DNA of 48,304 nucleotides from Planktothrix serta PCC 8927 (GTDB lineage: Bacteria; Cyanobacteriota; Cyanobacteriia; Cyanobacteriales; Microcoleaceae). Below, in pieces: positions 39,783 to 48,304 of the stretch (its first letter is position 1; the number at the start of each line of letters is the position of its first letter). The position numbers and the translations under genes are program-made. The notes under the pieces are model-generated. The model made no database searches. It saw only the letters and a list, made by a program, of their open reading frames with translations, and was not told the origin of the DNA. The stretch lies in NCBI RefSeq assembly GCF_900010725.2, contig NZ_LR734877.1, positions 574,130-622,433 of the forward strand, given 5' to 3'.

Positions 39783-40493
39783 ATGAACTATTCCTTAAAA
39801 TTTCGTCCCCTATTTCGCCAAACAGCCAGTTTAGTCACCGTTACGCTTTTAAGTGGGTTAAGTTTAGTTGGTTGTAATCCCAATCAACCCACCGCCACAA
39901 ATATTCCAGCGACACCAGAAGCAGCAACCTCTGTTAATCCTGTGGCGAACAGCGAATCCGTCACCCTGAAAAATTTACAAGCTGCTTATAATGGTGAATC
40001 GAATGCTCATGCTCGTTATGTAGCTTTTGCTAAACAAGCAAAGGATGAAGGGTATCAGCAAGTTGCTACCTTATTTCAAGCGGCGAGTGATGCAGAAGCG
40101 ATTCATGCTGCTAATCATGCCGCAGTCATTCGTAAATTAGGGGCGACACCAGAAGCTAAAATTGAAACTCCCAGCGTAAAATCGACGGCTGAAAATTTGC
40201 AAGAAGCAATTAAGGGAGAGTCCTATGAACGAGATACAATGTATCCGCAATTTATTGAACAAGCGCGTGCTGAAGGCAATAAAGATGCAGTTGTCACCTT
40301 TACTTATGCGGTAGATGCTGAAAAACAACACGCTAATTTCTATACCCTAGCTAAGGATAATTTAGCCGATTGGCAACAAGCTAAAATGACGTTTTATGTC
40401 TGTCCTGAATGTGGTTTTACAACCAATGCTTTAGGCTTTACAAACTGTCCTGAGTGTAATACGGCTGAAAATCTTTTCTTAAGTGTTGCTTAG
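39783..40493 (+). CDS. Rubrerythrin lipoprotein
   Basis: A 236-residue protein. The signal ends in the lipobox LVGC with Cys31, so it is a lipid-anchored envelope protein, unusual for a rubrerythrin. A four-helix di-iron domain spans about 60-195, with ligand helices NGESNAHARY, DAEAIHAANH, KGESYERDTM and DAEKQHANFY. A C-terminal rubredoxin-like iron site follows (CPECG at about 208-212 and CPEC at about 224-227). Rubrerythrins reduce hydrogen peroxide with electrons passed through the rubredoxin site. It lies between two Rieske genes (88 and 112 bases), which suggests that they feed electrons to it. Confidence 0.92.
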   Translation: MNYSLKFRPLFRQTASLVTVTLLSGLSLVGCNPNQPTATNIPATPEAATSVNPVANSESVTLKNLQAAYNGESNAHARYVAFAKQAKDEGYQQVATLFQAASDAEAIHAANHAAVIRKLGATPEAKIETPSVKSTAENLQEAIKGESYERDTMYPQFIEQARAEGNKDAVVTFTYAVDAEKQHANFYTLAKDNLADWQQAKMTFYVCPECGFTTNALGFTNCPECNTAENLFLSVA

Positions 40494-40534
40494 TTGTTTA
40501 AACTGTTGTTTATTACTCTATTTTTTATTTTAGT

Positions 40535-40568
40535 TATGTAGAGATGTTGCCAGAAACGTCTCTACATA
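40535..40568. terminator. Hairpin of the TGTAGAGACGTT family
   Basis: TATGTAGAGA and TCTCTACATA form a 10-base-pair stem extended by GTT/AAC-type pairs around a short loop, between the rubrerythrin and second Rieske genes. The same core is a perfect palindrome at 48186-48225. It could attenuate transcription between the two genes. Confidence 0.6.
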
Positions 40569-40605
40569 ATAGTAAGAATTTATTCCTAAAATTTCTGAGT
40601 TAATT

Positions 40606-41028
40606 ATGAACCGTCGAACTTTTTTAGCTTGGGTGGGTGTCGGAAGTTTAGCTAGTTTTTTTCCCGTTGCTTTAGCGGCTTGTTCTAACTCTAAAAATAC
40701 TGCTAATATTGCTACTCGTCCTGATGGTTTTATCCCCGTAGGAACGATTCAAGAACTCGATGAAAAGGGATCTATTTTAAATTCCCAACTTCCGGCTTTA
40801 ATTATTCGTAATCCTAAAAATACAGAAGAAGTTTATGCGGTTAATCCTAATTGTCCTCATTTAGATTGTGTCGTGGAATGGGAAGCCAGTAAAAAAGAAT
40901 TTGGCTGTCCTTGTCATGCTTCCCAATTTACGCCAGATGGTCAAGTGATTAAAGGGCCTGCTGATCAAGGATTAAAACCTTATCTTGCTAAAGTAGAAGG
41001 AAATATAATTTTAGTCAAACCTAGTTAA
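40606..41028 (+). CDS. Exported Rieske [2Fe-2S] protein 2
   Basis: A 140-residue paralogue of the gene at 39272. It has the same twin-arginine signal (MNRRTFLAWVGVG) but a better lipobox, ALAAC at Cys26, so this copy is probably a lipoprotein. Cluster ligands are kept (CPHLDC with Cys83, His85; CPCHAS with Cys101, His104), but two glycines next to the cluster are changed to Asp and Ala, which should alter redox potential. The N-terminal 27 and middle regions are almost unchanged while the linker at 28-37 has diverged. It arose by tandem duplication around the rubrerythrin gene. ATG start. Confidence 0.9.
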   Translation: MNRRTFLAWVGVGSLASFFPVALAACSNSKNTANIATRPDGFIPVGTIQELDEKGSILNSQLPALIIRNPKNTEEVYAVNPNCPHLDCVVEWEASKKEFGCPCHASQFTPDGQVIKGPADQGLKPYLAKVEGNIILVKPS

Positions 41029-41349
41029 TTCCAGTTGGAATCAGTGGGAATTGAGTTCGGAAATTAATGACTGATATCAAGCATCAAAAAGTGTGCTACT
41101 ATACAAAGTGTAGCTTTTCTAACAGAACTATTTACAGTTCGGGTGCTGAGGATTAATACAATCACTATTCACAGTCAAGAAAAAATATATTATTGATGTG
41201 AATATAACTGACATAAAAACCGATTTAATCGACAAAAGTGGGTACTTTTATCCCTCTAAATTAAACTCTAAACCTATTTAATTTAATAGGTATATGCCAG
41301 TCTAAAACAATAAACCTCAAAACTGATATTAGCATTGAATTATGAACTC
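41029..41349. other. AT-rich spacer before the cyclase gene
   Basis: No gene is visible. One imperfect dyad (AAAAGTGTGCTAC with GTGTAGCTTTT) is near 41088-41118. Nothing else stands out. Confidence 0.4.
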
Positions 41350-42579
41350 ATGTATACTTCATCTGATTCGCTAAAACCCCTGTTAGAATCTCGATTTAAA
41401 GGAAATCCTTGGAGTGCTTTCTGGGGTGAACTTTTGAGTAATAGTGGTTATTTTTTAATCTTAAAAAGTCTGTCTACTATTATTTCTAAAAGTTGGATTG
41501 AATATTTAACTAACCCAACAGAATATTTTTTGATTCTAGCCATGTTAATCCAAGCATGGGTTCTTTCTCGCCCCCGATCTAATCGATTTTGGGGGAATTT
41601 AGTCGGTGTTGGTTTGTACACAGGAATGGATTTACCTATTGATGGATTAGAGTTTTTTAAAGAGCCTATCCATCTAGTATTTTTAATTTTTTCTTTTCTA
41701 ATTGCTACGCTTCAAGGATTAAGATTTCATAGCCAATTTAAAGCAGATTGGTTATTCTTTCCTTTGGAAAGTATCACCCGAACTTTAATGATTATTGCCT
41801 TTTATATTGTCGTTGAAATTCCTTGGGATTCTGATCGATTATATTGGCGAACATTTTTGAATTTTCTTCAAAGTAAAACCCATTCATTTTTGACATTCAG
41901 TCTGATTTTAATTGGGTTACTTTTGGGGTTACAATCTTTTCAATTATCACAACAACGAAATCAACTTCAACAAACGGCTAGACTATTAGGAAATATGGCA
42001 GAATGGGGGATGGGAAGTTATATGGTAGCAACTGCTTTAAATAATCCTGAAGCCTTAGCGTTTCAACAATGCGATCGCACAATTTTATTTATGGATATTC
42101 GCGGTTTTACCCAATGGTGTGAACAAACAAAACCGGATATTGTCGCCCAAGTTTTAAACAATTATTATCAAACTGTAGAACCGGAAGCAGCCCGATATCA
42201 TCCTTTAAAAATGAGCCTAGCCGGGGATGAAATTATGGCGATTTATGCCACCCCACAACAGGGAATTCAAGCGGCTCAAGCCATGCAAAATGCAGCTAAA
42301 AATAGCCTAAATTCCTATAGTTTGGGAGCAGGTTGTAGCGTTCATTGTGGGGGAGTCATTGAAGGATTATTTGGCGGAAAAGAAGTCAGAACTTACACTG
42401 TTATTGGAGATGTGGTCAATACAGGTAAACGCTTGGAAGGGATTACTCCGGCTGGAAAAATTACTATTTCTGATGCGATGTATCAAGCCTTAAATCACAA
42501 ACTAAATGTTGAACCTTGTGATCCAATTGTTGTTAAGGGAAAAGTCGAACCTTTAATTGCTTGGCGTTTGATTTCGTAG
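41350..42579 (+). CDS. Membrane class III nucleotidyl cyclase
   Basis: A 409-residue protein. Five to six membrane helices occupy about residues 30-200 and a short coiled coil (QLSQQRNQLQQTARL) links them to a C-terminal cyclase domain at about 238-405. Metal-binding Asp249 is in LFMDIRGFTQW and Asp293 in LAGDEIMAIY; the transition-state Asn357 and Arg361 are in IGDVVNTGKRLEG. Thus it should make cAMP (or cGMP). The substrate Lys normally three before the second Asp is shifted, so base specificity is uncertain. The membrane part may sense a signal. The frame start at 41335 is TTG; the ATG at 41350 is chosen. No cAMP receptor is nearby. Confidence 0.9.
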   Translation: MYTSSDSLKPLLESRFKGNPWSAFWGELLSNSGYFLILKSLSTIISKSWIEYLTNPTEYFLILAMLIQAWVLSRPRSNRFWGNLVGVGLYTGMDLPIDGLEFFKEPIHLVFLIFSFLIATLQGLRFHSQFKADWLFFPLESITRTLMIIAFYIVVEIPWDSDRLYWRTFLNFLQSKTHSFLTFSLILIGLLLGLQSFQLSQQRNQLQQTARLLGNMAEWGMGSYMVATALNNPEALAFQQCDRTILFMDIRGFTQWCEQTKPDIVAQVLNNYYQTVEPEAARYHPLKMSLAGDEIMAIYATPQQGIQAAQAMQNAAKNSLNSYSLGAGCSVHCGGVIEGLFGGKEVRTYTVIGDVVNTGKRLEGITPAGKITISDAMYQALNHKLNVEPCDPIVVKGKVEPLIAWRLIS

Positions 42580-42584
42580 GTTAT

Positions 42585-42645
42585 ATTCCACCCTTAAATT
42601 AGTGCTACAGATGACAAGGGAACAGAAAATAGGGAATAGGCAATC
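42585..42645. repeat. Left end of the MITE-like family, partial
   Basis: After the cyclase stop, TATATTCCACCCTTAAATTAG then TGCTACAGATGACAAGGG matches the left end of the element at 13938, followed by degraded GGGAATA heptamers. No right end is found. Confidence 0.55.
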
Positions 42646-42726
42646 ACACACCAAACCGCTATTAAATCGGTGTATTTAACCCATTTCCTAGAGAACGTTT
42701 CCAAGAGGGTTGAAAACATGAATTTA

Positions 42727-43851
42727 TTAGTAGACAACTTGATCAGAAAACATCTCAGTTAAAGCATGAACATAGGGCAAAAATACTCTGAAATTTTCTG
42801 GAAGTAAAACATGGTAAAGTTCCCAAAGCAGATATTTTAACATATCTTGTACCAACTTCCAACTAACATTTAACCGAGGATATAGTATCGCACAAATGGG
42901 GAATAATTCATCTTGAATGGGACGCAAGTTACCTTCTAAGGCAGATAAACATAAATAAATTTGAAACAGTTCCACATCCCGAATACTAGAATAGTAAACC
43001 ATCGAATGTACTAAATGACCACTCATGCTCCGATAGCCGGGATGTAAATGACAAACCCGTTTATAAACAGTATGAGCAATGGTTGTGGTTTGAGAGAGTA
43101 ATTGCTGTACAGCAATTAAGGCTTCAGAATCCACTTGATGGGTACCAGCTAAGGCATAAACTTCTCCTAGAGGCGCATGAAGATAATCTTCTACAGCTTT
43201 AAAATACAGTATAAAGATAGATCGAGATTTTAGAGGAATCCAGTCTAATAAAATTCTACCAACATAGTGAAATTCCATTGCTAAAACAGCTAGGAATAAG
43301 GCATTAATACTGGAATATTTTCGGCGAACTGAAATAATGTCTCGACCGACTAAAACAGATAACCGTGAAGGATATTCATATTGAGCATAAGCTTCTATTG
43401 TTTTTCGATACAACTGACAAGTATCTTGAATAATTTCGGTTTTTTCAATTAACTTTAAAAGAATTTGATGAGATTGAATATGATCTCCGAGTACCGCTTC
43501 AATTTTATTCCAAGCAATTTCTCCCGCCACATTTAACATTTGCAAAAGCTGGGAAACAATTCGAGAGCGCTGTTCGTCAAATTCTGTGATATCAATTTTG
43601 TTAAGGGACTCTAACCCTAGAGATGGATTAGCTTGATTTGTTGCCCAAATCATTGAATAATATTGTTTAGCCCATTCCACCGCCATTAGGGCCATCATCT
43701 GGGAAGAATGGGAACTGGGGCTGAGGTTTTCATCCTGGGGTTCTCCAGGTATGATAGACCCAGAAGTGGAAGTTTGAGTTAAGAAGGCAAGGGTTTCAGG
43801 GGCTCCTTGAGTCCAGTCGTGGACGGGTAAACCTTGGTATTCGGGTGTCAT
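42727..43851 (-). CDS. Unknown helical protein
   Basis: A 374-residue protein, mostly helical by composition, without signal peptide or clear membrane helix. Recognisable stretches are MTPEYQGLPVHDWTQGAP at the start, MMALMAVEWAKQYYSMIW, DIISVRRKYSSINALFLAVLAM and LFQIYLCLSALEGNLRPIQDELFP. I know no family for it; I believe it is a cyanobacterial hypothetical. The frame reaches 43923 by a TTG, but the ATG at 43851 gives a cleaner start. It converges with the cyclase gene. Confidence 0.7.
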   Translation of the reverse strand: MTPEYQGLPVHDWTQGAPETLAFLTQTSTSGSIIPGEPQDENLSPSSHSSQMMALMAVEWAKQYYSMIWATNQANPSLGLESLNKIDITEFDEQRSRIVSQLLQMLNVAGEIAWNKIEAVLGDHIQSHQILLKLIEKTEIIQDTCQLYRKTIEAYAQYEYPSRLSVLVGRDIISVRRKYSSINALFLAVLAMEFHYVGRILLDWIPLKSRSIFILYFKAVEDYLHAPLGEVYALAGTHQVDSEALIAVQQLLSQTTTIAHTVYKRVCHLHPGYRSMSGHLVHSMVYYSSIRDVELFQIYLCLSALEGNLRPIQDELFPICAILYPRLNVSWKLVQDMLKYLLWELYHVLLPENFRVFLPYVHALTEMFSDQVVY

Positions 43852-44467
43852 ATTGAATTTAGTTTTGCTTGTGTTTGTAAATTCATGAGAAAAATTCTCA
43901 AAGCACAGCAAGAGAGTGATCAATTAAAACTCTGCTGATCTCGATCTAAACGCTTATTCAGGGGGAACTTCTATCGTGATGGGGGAGGGGATTTTAGTCT
44001 GTAAAAATTGGGTTTTAGTCCAATAGACAGCAGTAATAGAACGACCTCCTTTGAATCTAACTTGGATAAGAGATACTTATTGAATTAAGGATGGGCGTAA
44101 TTCAAGTAATTAGACAAACTGAATTAGTAATTTAACTCAAGTTTAACTAGAGATTATACCATAATCTATTTCAGTGATACACCCTTTTTTGTCAAATGTT
44201 AAATTTTTCTTAAATACTGATTTTGAGATTGATCGATAATACCGCATTTTTAATAAATTTCCGTATATTTTCTATCTTTTTATTTAATTTTTGCTACATC
44301 GGTTGATCGGTGGTGGAGAGGGAACTGTGATTAGAAATCAGTGTTAGAGAAGTATTCGGCATTATTAAAATACCCATAAAGTCTATTTTTTCCAGAGCGT
44401 CAGGATTTTTCTATCTGTTGATTACAATGGAAAGTAACTCTTTTAGTTTGACAGGTTGTCGTCAATT
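43852..44467. other. Long spacer, no gene seen
   Basis: About 600 bases of AT-rich DNA between divergent genes. No frame of note, no array, no rRNA or tRNA. It should hold the promoters of both neighbours and could hold a small RNA, but I see no structure strong enough to claim. Confidence 0.4.
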
Positions 44468-44707
44468 ATGCCTAACGCTCCTGCTATTGTAACCAGCTTT
44501 ATTGTCGCCTTCTGGATCAGTGCGATCGCAATTCTCGCGGTTCAAAATGCTACACCCATTTCCCTGACGTTTCTGTTCTTCGACTCCATTCAACTTCCCG
44601 TTGGCGTAATTCTAGCCTTTAGTGTCGTTAGTGGACTTTTGGGCGCTGCTTTGTTCCAGCCGATAGCACAGCTAGGAGAAGGCGAAATGGGTAAGACAAA
44701 AAGATAG
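44468..44707 (+). CDS. LapA family (DUF1049) membrane protein
   Basis: A 79-residue protein with two membrane helices, at about residues 7-28 (VTSFIVAFWISAIAILAVQN) and 42-62. The family pattern VQNATPISLTFLFFDSIQLPVG between them is clear. LapA proteins are inner membrane proteins associated with envelope assembly; the role in cyanobacteria is unknown. The first in-frame start is TTG at 44456; the ATG at 44468 is used. Confidence 0.85.
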   Translation: MPNAPAIVTSFIVAFWISAIAILAVQNATPISLTFLFFDSIQLPVGVILAFSVVSGLLGAALFQPIAQLGEGEMGKTKR

Positions 44708-44765
44708 GGAAAATATGGGTGTTGGATTTTGGGTCAGCCCTGATTGGACAAAGCGGGTTAATTTT

Positions 44766-45746
44766 CTAAGAATAAAGACTAGCGACATATTCCCCATAAC
44801 CATTATAGGGTAAAGTTGGCTGTTTTTCCCAAGAAAAACTAGGGGTATTGCTGACAATTCGTTCTGTCGCTTGTGACCATCGAGGGTGAGGTTTTGTGGG
44901 GTTAACATTAGCCTGAAACCCATATTCATCGGGAACTAAAGTATTCCAAAATGTGGCGGGTTTTTCCTGCAAAAACTCAATCTTAACAATCGATTTTGCC
45001 CCCTTAAATCCGTATTTCCAAGGAGTTACCATTCGCAAAGGAGCACCATTTTGTTTAGAAATCGTTTTACCATACATTCCTATGGCAAAAAACGCTAATT
45101 CATTCGCCATTTCTGCCATCGTTAATCCTTCGGTATAAGGCCAAGGATAACCATTGGCCCAAAATCCTGGCCCGGTGGTAATTTTAGGATCATAAAAAGA
45201 AGTAAACCGGACAAATTTAGCCTGAGAATTGGGTTCAACCGCCGCCATTAATTCCCGCATCGGAAACCCTAACCAGGGAATTACCATCGCCCAAGCTTCA
45301 ACACAGCGAAAGCGATAAATTCGTTCTTCTAAGGGAAATTTTTTCTGAAGATCATCTAAATCATAAGTTGTCGGATTTTTAACTAATCCTGAAACCTCAA
45401 CTTTCCAATCTTCTAACGGTAATGCTTGGGCTGCTTGCCAAATTGATTTTGATCCGCCATACTCATAGAAATTATTATATTTTGTGGCTAAATCTTCAGA
45501 AGTAACGGGACGATTAACTTGAGCAAAATTCGGATTTTGGGTAAAATTCGAGATCTCTTGACCCGAAAATTTATCCTGATTTTTAACTTTTGAGGAAGAT
45601 TGACATCCGGTTAAAGGTAAAATTGAGGCTGTTAATCCCGCCCCAATTAAACTTTTCATAAACCGACGACGATTCAGAAATCCTGACTCGGGTGTAATTT
45701 GATTCTCTGGAAGTTGCCAAGAAGGAGTAATACGAATTAAAGTCAT
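44766..45746 (-). CDS. msrP: Protein-methionine-sulfoxide reductase, molybdenum subunit
   Basis: A 326-residue MsrP (YedY) protein that repairs oxidised methionines in envelope proteins. The twin-arginine signal FLNRRRFMKSLIGAG is followed by a lipobox-like LTGC (Cys48). The molybdopterin domain has the Mo ligand Cys148 in YRFRCVEAWAMV, GFPMRELM, and the cofactor-binding GAPLRMVTPWKYGFKGAKSI. The heme partner MsrQ is not in the window. The frame continues to 45815, but the ATG at 45746 is where homologues begin. It converges with the LapA gene. Confidence 0.94.
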   Translation of the reverse strand: MTLIRITPSWQLPENQITPESGFLNRRRFMKSLIGAGLTASILPLTGCQSSSKVKNQDKFSGQEISNFTQNPNFAQVNRPVTSEDLATKYNNFYEYGGSKSIWQAAQALPLEDWKVEVSGLVKNPTTYDLDDLQKKFPLEERIYRFRCVEAWAMVIPWLGFPMRELMAAVEPNSQAKFVRFTSFYDPKITTGPGFWANGYPWPYTEGLTMAEMANELAFFAIGMYGKTISKQNGAPLRMVTPWKYGFKGAKSIVKIEFLQEKPATFWNTLVPDEYGFQANVNPTKPHPRWSQATERIVSNTPSFSWEKQPTLPYNGYGEYVASLYS

Positions 45747-45995
45747 AAGTAAGTAGTAAATTTTAGAAATGAGAAAAGAAAAATCAAAACCAGGAAACGG
45801 GAAGCTAGATCTCACAAACTACTTTATCTTAACTCACCCGAATTTAAGATCACCCTTGATGTCGTCATCCTCCTGATGACGGAAAATCGGTTCAAAGATG
45901 TTGCGTTTATTTAAGAATCTGCGATCGCCACCCCTGAATCCGACTAAAGTTTGGGAAAGAAGTATCATAGAAAAATATACTAAAAAATTCCGGTT

Positions 45996-47987
45996 ATGAG
46001 TTACTGCATCAACCCCCAATGTCAGAACCCTCAAAACCCGACTCACGCTGTTTTGTGTCAGAGTTGTGGATTAGAACTACGCCTCAAACATCGCTATCGT
46101 GTGATCAGAATTTTAGGTCAAAGCCATTGTAACCGCACGTTTTTAGCGATTGATGAAGATCAACCCTCCAAACCCCGATGTGTGATTAAACAATGTCTGG
46201 ATGATGGCCTATCCACCCCAGAAGCGAGTGTAGAGTTTCGCCTTTATGCAGCAGCCTTAGATCAAATTAGTCAACATCCAGCCCTTCCCAAGCTGTTAGC
46301 CGTCTTTGAAGAAAATGGCTATGGGTATCTGGTACAAGACTATATACCAGGGCGAAATTTAGCCGAAGAACTCGAACAAGAAGGGGTTTTTTCGGAACTG
46401 CAAATTTGGGCTTTACTGAGTGCAATTCTCCCCATGCTGGAATTTATTCATAAAAAAGATCGGGTGCATGGGGATATTAAACCTGAAAATATTATTCGTC
46501 GTTTAGTTTCAACCCCTGCTTTTCCGAATTCATCCCCTAAAAAACAACTGGTTTTAGTCGATTTTGCCGGGAGAAATCCCCTACAAGCTGCGGCGGAATA
46601 TATCGCACCGGAACAACTTCAAGGCGAAATTAGCACGAAAAGTGATCTCTATAGTTTAGGAGTAACTTGTTTGCATCTGTTAACTCAGATGTCTGCTTTT
46701 GATTTATGGGATATTAAAACCAATTCTTGGGTTTGGCATCACTATCTCAAAACACCGATTAGTCATCGTTTAACTCGGATTCTGAATCAATTAATTGAAC
46801 GCAACCCCGCAAAACGTTATCAGTCGGCGACGGCGGTAATTCAGGATTTAAAATCAGGGCCAATTGCTGTTAATCTCACCCCAGTTACCCCCAAAAAATG
46901 GATCTTAACGGCCTTGGGGGGAGCCGGGTTAGCTCTGTTATCCTTGTTCATGAGTTCCCGTTTTTCCCAACCGCTTCCGCAATTTTCCCCCGAACCCGTA
47001 GAACCGATTTATCAGGTTCCTGATATTCATATTCCTTCTCCCCAAATCGAGAATTTTGACCCGCCAATTCCGCAAAAATTTCCGGCCGTTCGCACCCTGT
47101 CCCACAATTCGGGCCCAGTGTGGTCAGTGGCCGTCAGTCCCGATGGTCAATTTGTGGTTTATGGAAATACGGATGGTTCAATTAATATTATTGATGCCAA
47201 TACTGGAGGATTAATTAACACGTTGTTAGGACATTCTCAACCCGTGGGAACCTTAGCAATTAGTAACGATGGTCGGACGTTAGTAAGTGGAAGCGGTGAT
47301 AAAACTATTTTAGTTTGGGATTTGTGGAATGGCCGTCAGAAAAAGATGCTCTACGGTCATCAAGGATGGGTCTATGCGGTTACCATTAGTCCCGATGGGG
47401 AAACGGTGGCGAGTGTCAGTCGTGACCAAACAATTCGGCTGTGGAATATCTACACGGGACAAACCTTGATGACCTTACAAGGGTATGGGACAGAGGTGCA
47501 GTCCTTGGCTTTTAGTGCGGATAATCAAACGTTAGTTAGTGGTGGAAGTAACGGTATTGTTGATATTTGGAATTGGCACACCGGACAATTATTAAGAACA
47601 TTTAAAGCCCATTCTGAGGCAATTTGGTCGGTTGCTATCAGTCCCGATGGTCAAAATTTAGCGACGGGAAGTTGGGATCATTCGATTAAATTGTGGAATT
47701 TCGAGGAATTAGAATCTCGCTATTTTAATAATACTCCTCAGCAAATTCTTTTGGGTCATGGGGAGAAGGTTCAATCTGTTGCTTTTAGTCCCGATGGTTA
47801 TACCTTAGCCAGTGGAGATTTAGCGGGAACCGTTAAACTTTGGGACGTGAAAAATGGAGGACTCCGAGGAACATTTAAAGGACATCGAGCTTGGGTAAAT
47901 GTAGCGTTTAATCCTCAGAATTATACCTTAATTACCGGGAGTTTAGATGATACATTGAAAGTTTGGCAGTTATTACCACCAGACTGA
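45996..47987 (+). CDS. Zinc-ribbon, degenerate Ser/Thr kinase and WD40 protein
   Basis: A 663-residue protein. Order: zinc ribbon with Cys4, Cys9, Cys21, Cys24; kinase domain at about 33-285; membrane helix at about 302-320; Pro-rich linker; seven WD40 repeats at about 366-660, a full propeller (VSPDGQ...; LWDLWNG; LWNIYTG). The kinase keeps VAIK-type Lys65 and Asp160, but the catalytic loop reads HGDIKPEN (non-RD) and the DFG motif has become DFAG in a shortened activation loop. The glycine loop is also degraded (LGQSHCNRTF). It may be a weak kinase or a pseudokinase scaffold. The cytoplasmic domain faces in and the propeller faces the periplasm if the helix spans the membrane. ATG start. 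Confidence 0.93.
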   Translation: MSYCINPQCQNPQNPTHAVLCQSCGLELRLKHRYRVIRILGQSHCNRTFLAIDEDQPSKPRCVIKQCLDDGLSTPEASVEFRLYAAALDQISQHPALPKLLAVFEENGYGYLVQDYIPGRNLAEELEQEGVFSELQIWALLSAILPMLEFIHKKDRVHGDIKPENIIRRLVSTPAFPNSSPKKQLVLVDFAGRNPLQAAAEYIAPEQLQGEISTKSDLYSLGVTCLHLLTQMSAFDLWDIKTNSWVWHHYLKTPISHRLTRILNQLIERNPAKRYQSATAVIQDLKSGPIAVNLTPVTPKKWILTALGGAGLALLSLFMSSRFSQPLPQFSPEPVEPIYQVPDIHIPSPQIENFDPPIPQKFPAVRTLSHNSGPVWSVAVSPDGQFVVYGNTDGSINIIDANTGGLINTLLGHSQPVGTLAISNDGRTLVSGSGDKTILVWDLWNGRQKKMLYGHQGWVYAVTISPDGETVASVSRDQTIRLWNIYTGQTLMTLQGYGTEVQSLAFSADNQTLVSGGSNGIVDIWNWHTGQLLRTFKAHSEAIWSVAISPDGQNLATGSWDHSIKLWNFEELESRYFNNTPQQILLGHGEKVQSVAFSPDGYTLASGDLAGTVKLWDVKNGGLRGTFKGHRAWVNVAFNPQNYTLITGSLDDTLKVWQLLPPD

Positions 47988-48043
47988 AAGGGTAACGGGG
48001 TAGGTTTATTGAGGTTAATTATTCTTCAAAAAAACCAGGGGGA

Positions 48044-48154
48044 ATGACTTTTATAAAAGCAGCAGTTAAATCATTAATTTAGTCAGGGACTAATATTAGT
48101 GATTAAAATCAACGTGGATATACAGCTTTAATGTTGGCTGAATTTAAGGGTTAT
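48044..48154 (+). pseudogene. Ankyrin-repeat gene remnant
   Basis: Read from 48044 the frame gives MTFIKAAVKSLI, TAG at 48080, SGTNISD, TAA at 48104, then NQRGYTALMLAEFKGYN. This is one ankyrin repeat (A-VKSLIxSGxNIxDxNxxGYTALMLAxxxGY) with two stop codons. It ends where the inverted-repeat element at 48151 begins. Confidence 0.7.
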
Positions 48155-48272
48155 AATATTCCATCCTTAAATGTTTGCTACAAATCCCCCTGTAGAGACG
48201 TTGCATGCAACGTCTCTACAGGGGGGGGTTGGGGGGGATCATCTGTAGCGTTCATAATGGGATTTCATATAA
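48151..48272. mobile_element. MITE-like element with perfect palindromic core
   Basis: Ends match the element at 13938-14090: the left has CCATCCTTAAATGTTTGCTAC, the right has CTGTAGCG...GGGATTTCATAT on the other strand. The interior holds a perfect 40-base palindrome, 48186-48225, with half-site CCCCCTGTAGAGACGTTGCA, which also appears in diverged form at 40535-40568. It is non-coding. Confidence 0.65.
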
Positions 48273-48304
48273 GTCAGTTGTTCAACAGTTGAGAAAAGCA
48301 AATG

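Overview
The window is chromosomal DNA from a cyanobacterium, most likely a filamentous Oscillatoriales type such as Planktothrix or a relative. Three things point there. The HIP1 octamer GCGATCGC recurs throughout, in genes and spacers. Many small families confined to cyanobacteria and plastids are present (DUF6761, DUF3110, DUF760, DUF1818, DUF1361, LapA/DUF1049). Short tandem heptamer arrays (GGGAACA, ACCCGAC, TTGGCTG types) of the STRR class fill many spacers. The genus is an inference; the phylum is secure.

Layout. 1-3.4 kb: the tail of an IscB-like gene cut by the window edge, an OmpR-type response regulator, DUF6761, a monothiol glutaredoxin with its BolA partner, and an exported helical protein. 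3.6-8.3 kb: a large subtilase with a P-domain, an MNT/HEPN toxin-antitoxin pair, nadC, and a solitary 5S rRNA with its own promoter and terminator. 8.5-19.2 kb: pentapeptide protein, murQ with DUF3110, a methyltransferase, an RTX protein, a GrpE-like fragment, M23 and HtrA-type proteases, a scpB-DUF760 operon and an M28 peptidase, separated by several inverted-repeat elements. 19.5-24.6 kb: a TPR-CHAT protease gene, an overlapping small gene and a coiled-coil protein with two C-terminal membrane helices. This is the best candidate for an undescribed conflict or defence module. 24.7-33.8 kb: htpX, DUF1361, an LRR protein, a GH25 lysozyme with three C-terminal repeats, a nuclease-like protein, a Na+/H+ antiporter and a CorC-type transporter pair. 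33.9-38.1 kb: a CAU tRNA, a truncated Uma2 gene, a GmrSD-like DUF262/DUF1524 gene, tRNA-Pro(GGG) and the rpoZ-hypothetical-DUF1818 operon. 38.4-48.3 kb: SGNH hydrolase, a Rieske-rubrerythrin-Rieske cluster, a membrane guanylate/adenylate cyclase, an unknown protein, LapA, msrP, a degenerate kinase/WD40 protein and an ankyrin pseudogene broken by a MITE-like element.

How genes work together. Glutaredoxin and BolA form the known [2Fe-2S] sensing or transfer pair. The two Rieske proteins, the rubrerythrin lipoprotein and MsrP all look exported, which suggests redox protection at the cell envelope. MNT/HEPN, GmrSD-like, Uma2 and CHAT genes are scattered defence or conflict genes in a repeat-rich, plastic chromosome. 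The spacers carry at least three families of short inverted-repeat elements, some touching coding sequence: one supplies the stop codon of the GrpE-like gene, one abuts the ankyrin remnant, and one lies just upstream of the CHAT gene.

Limits. All calls come from reading the sequence and from memory of the families. No database search or structure prediction was run. Several starts were moved to internal ATG codons and the reasons are given in each entry.
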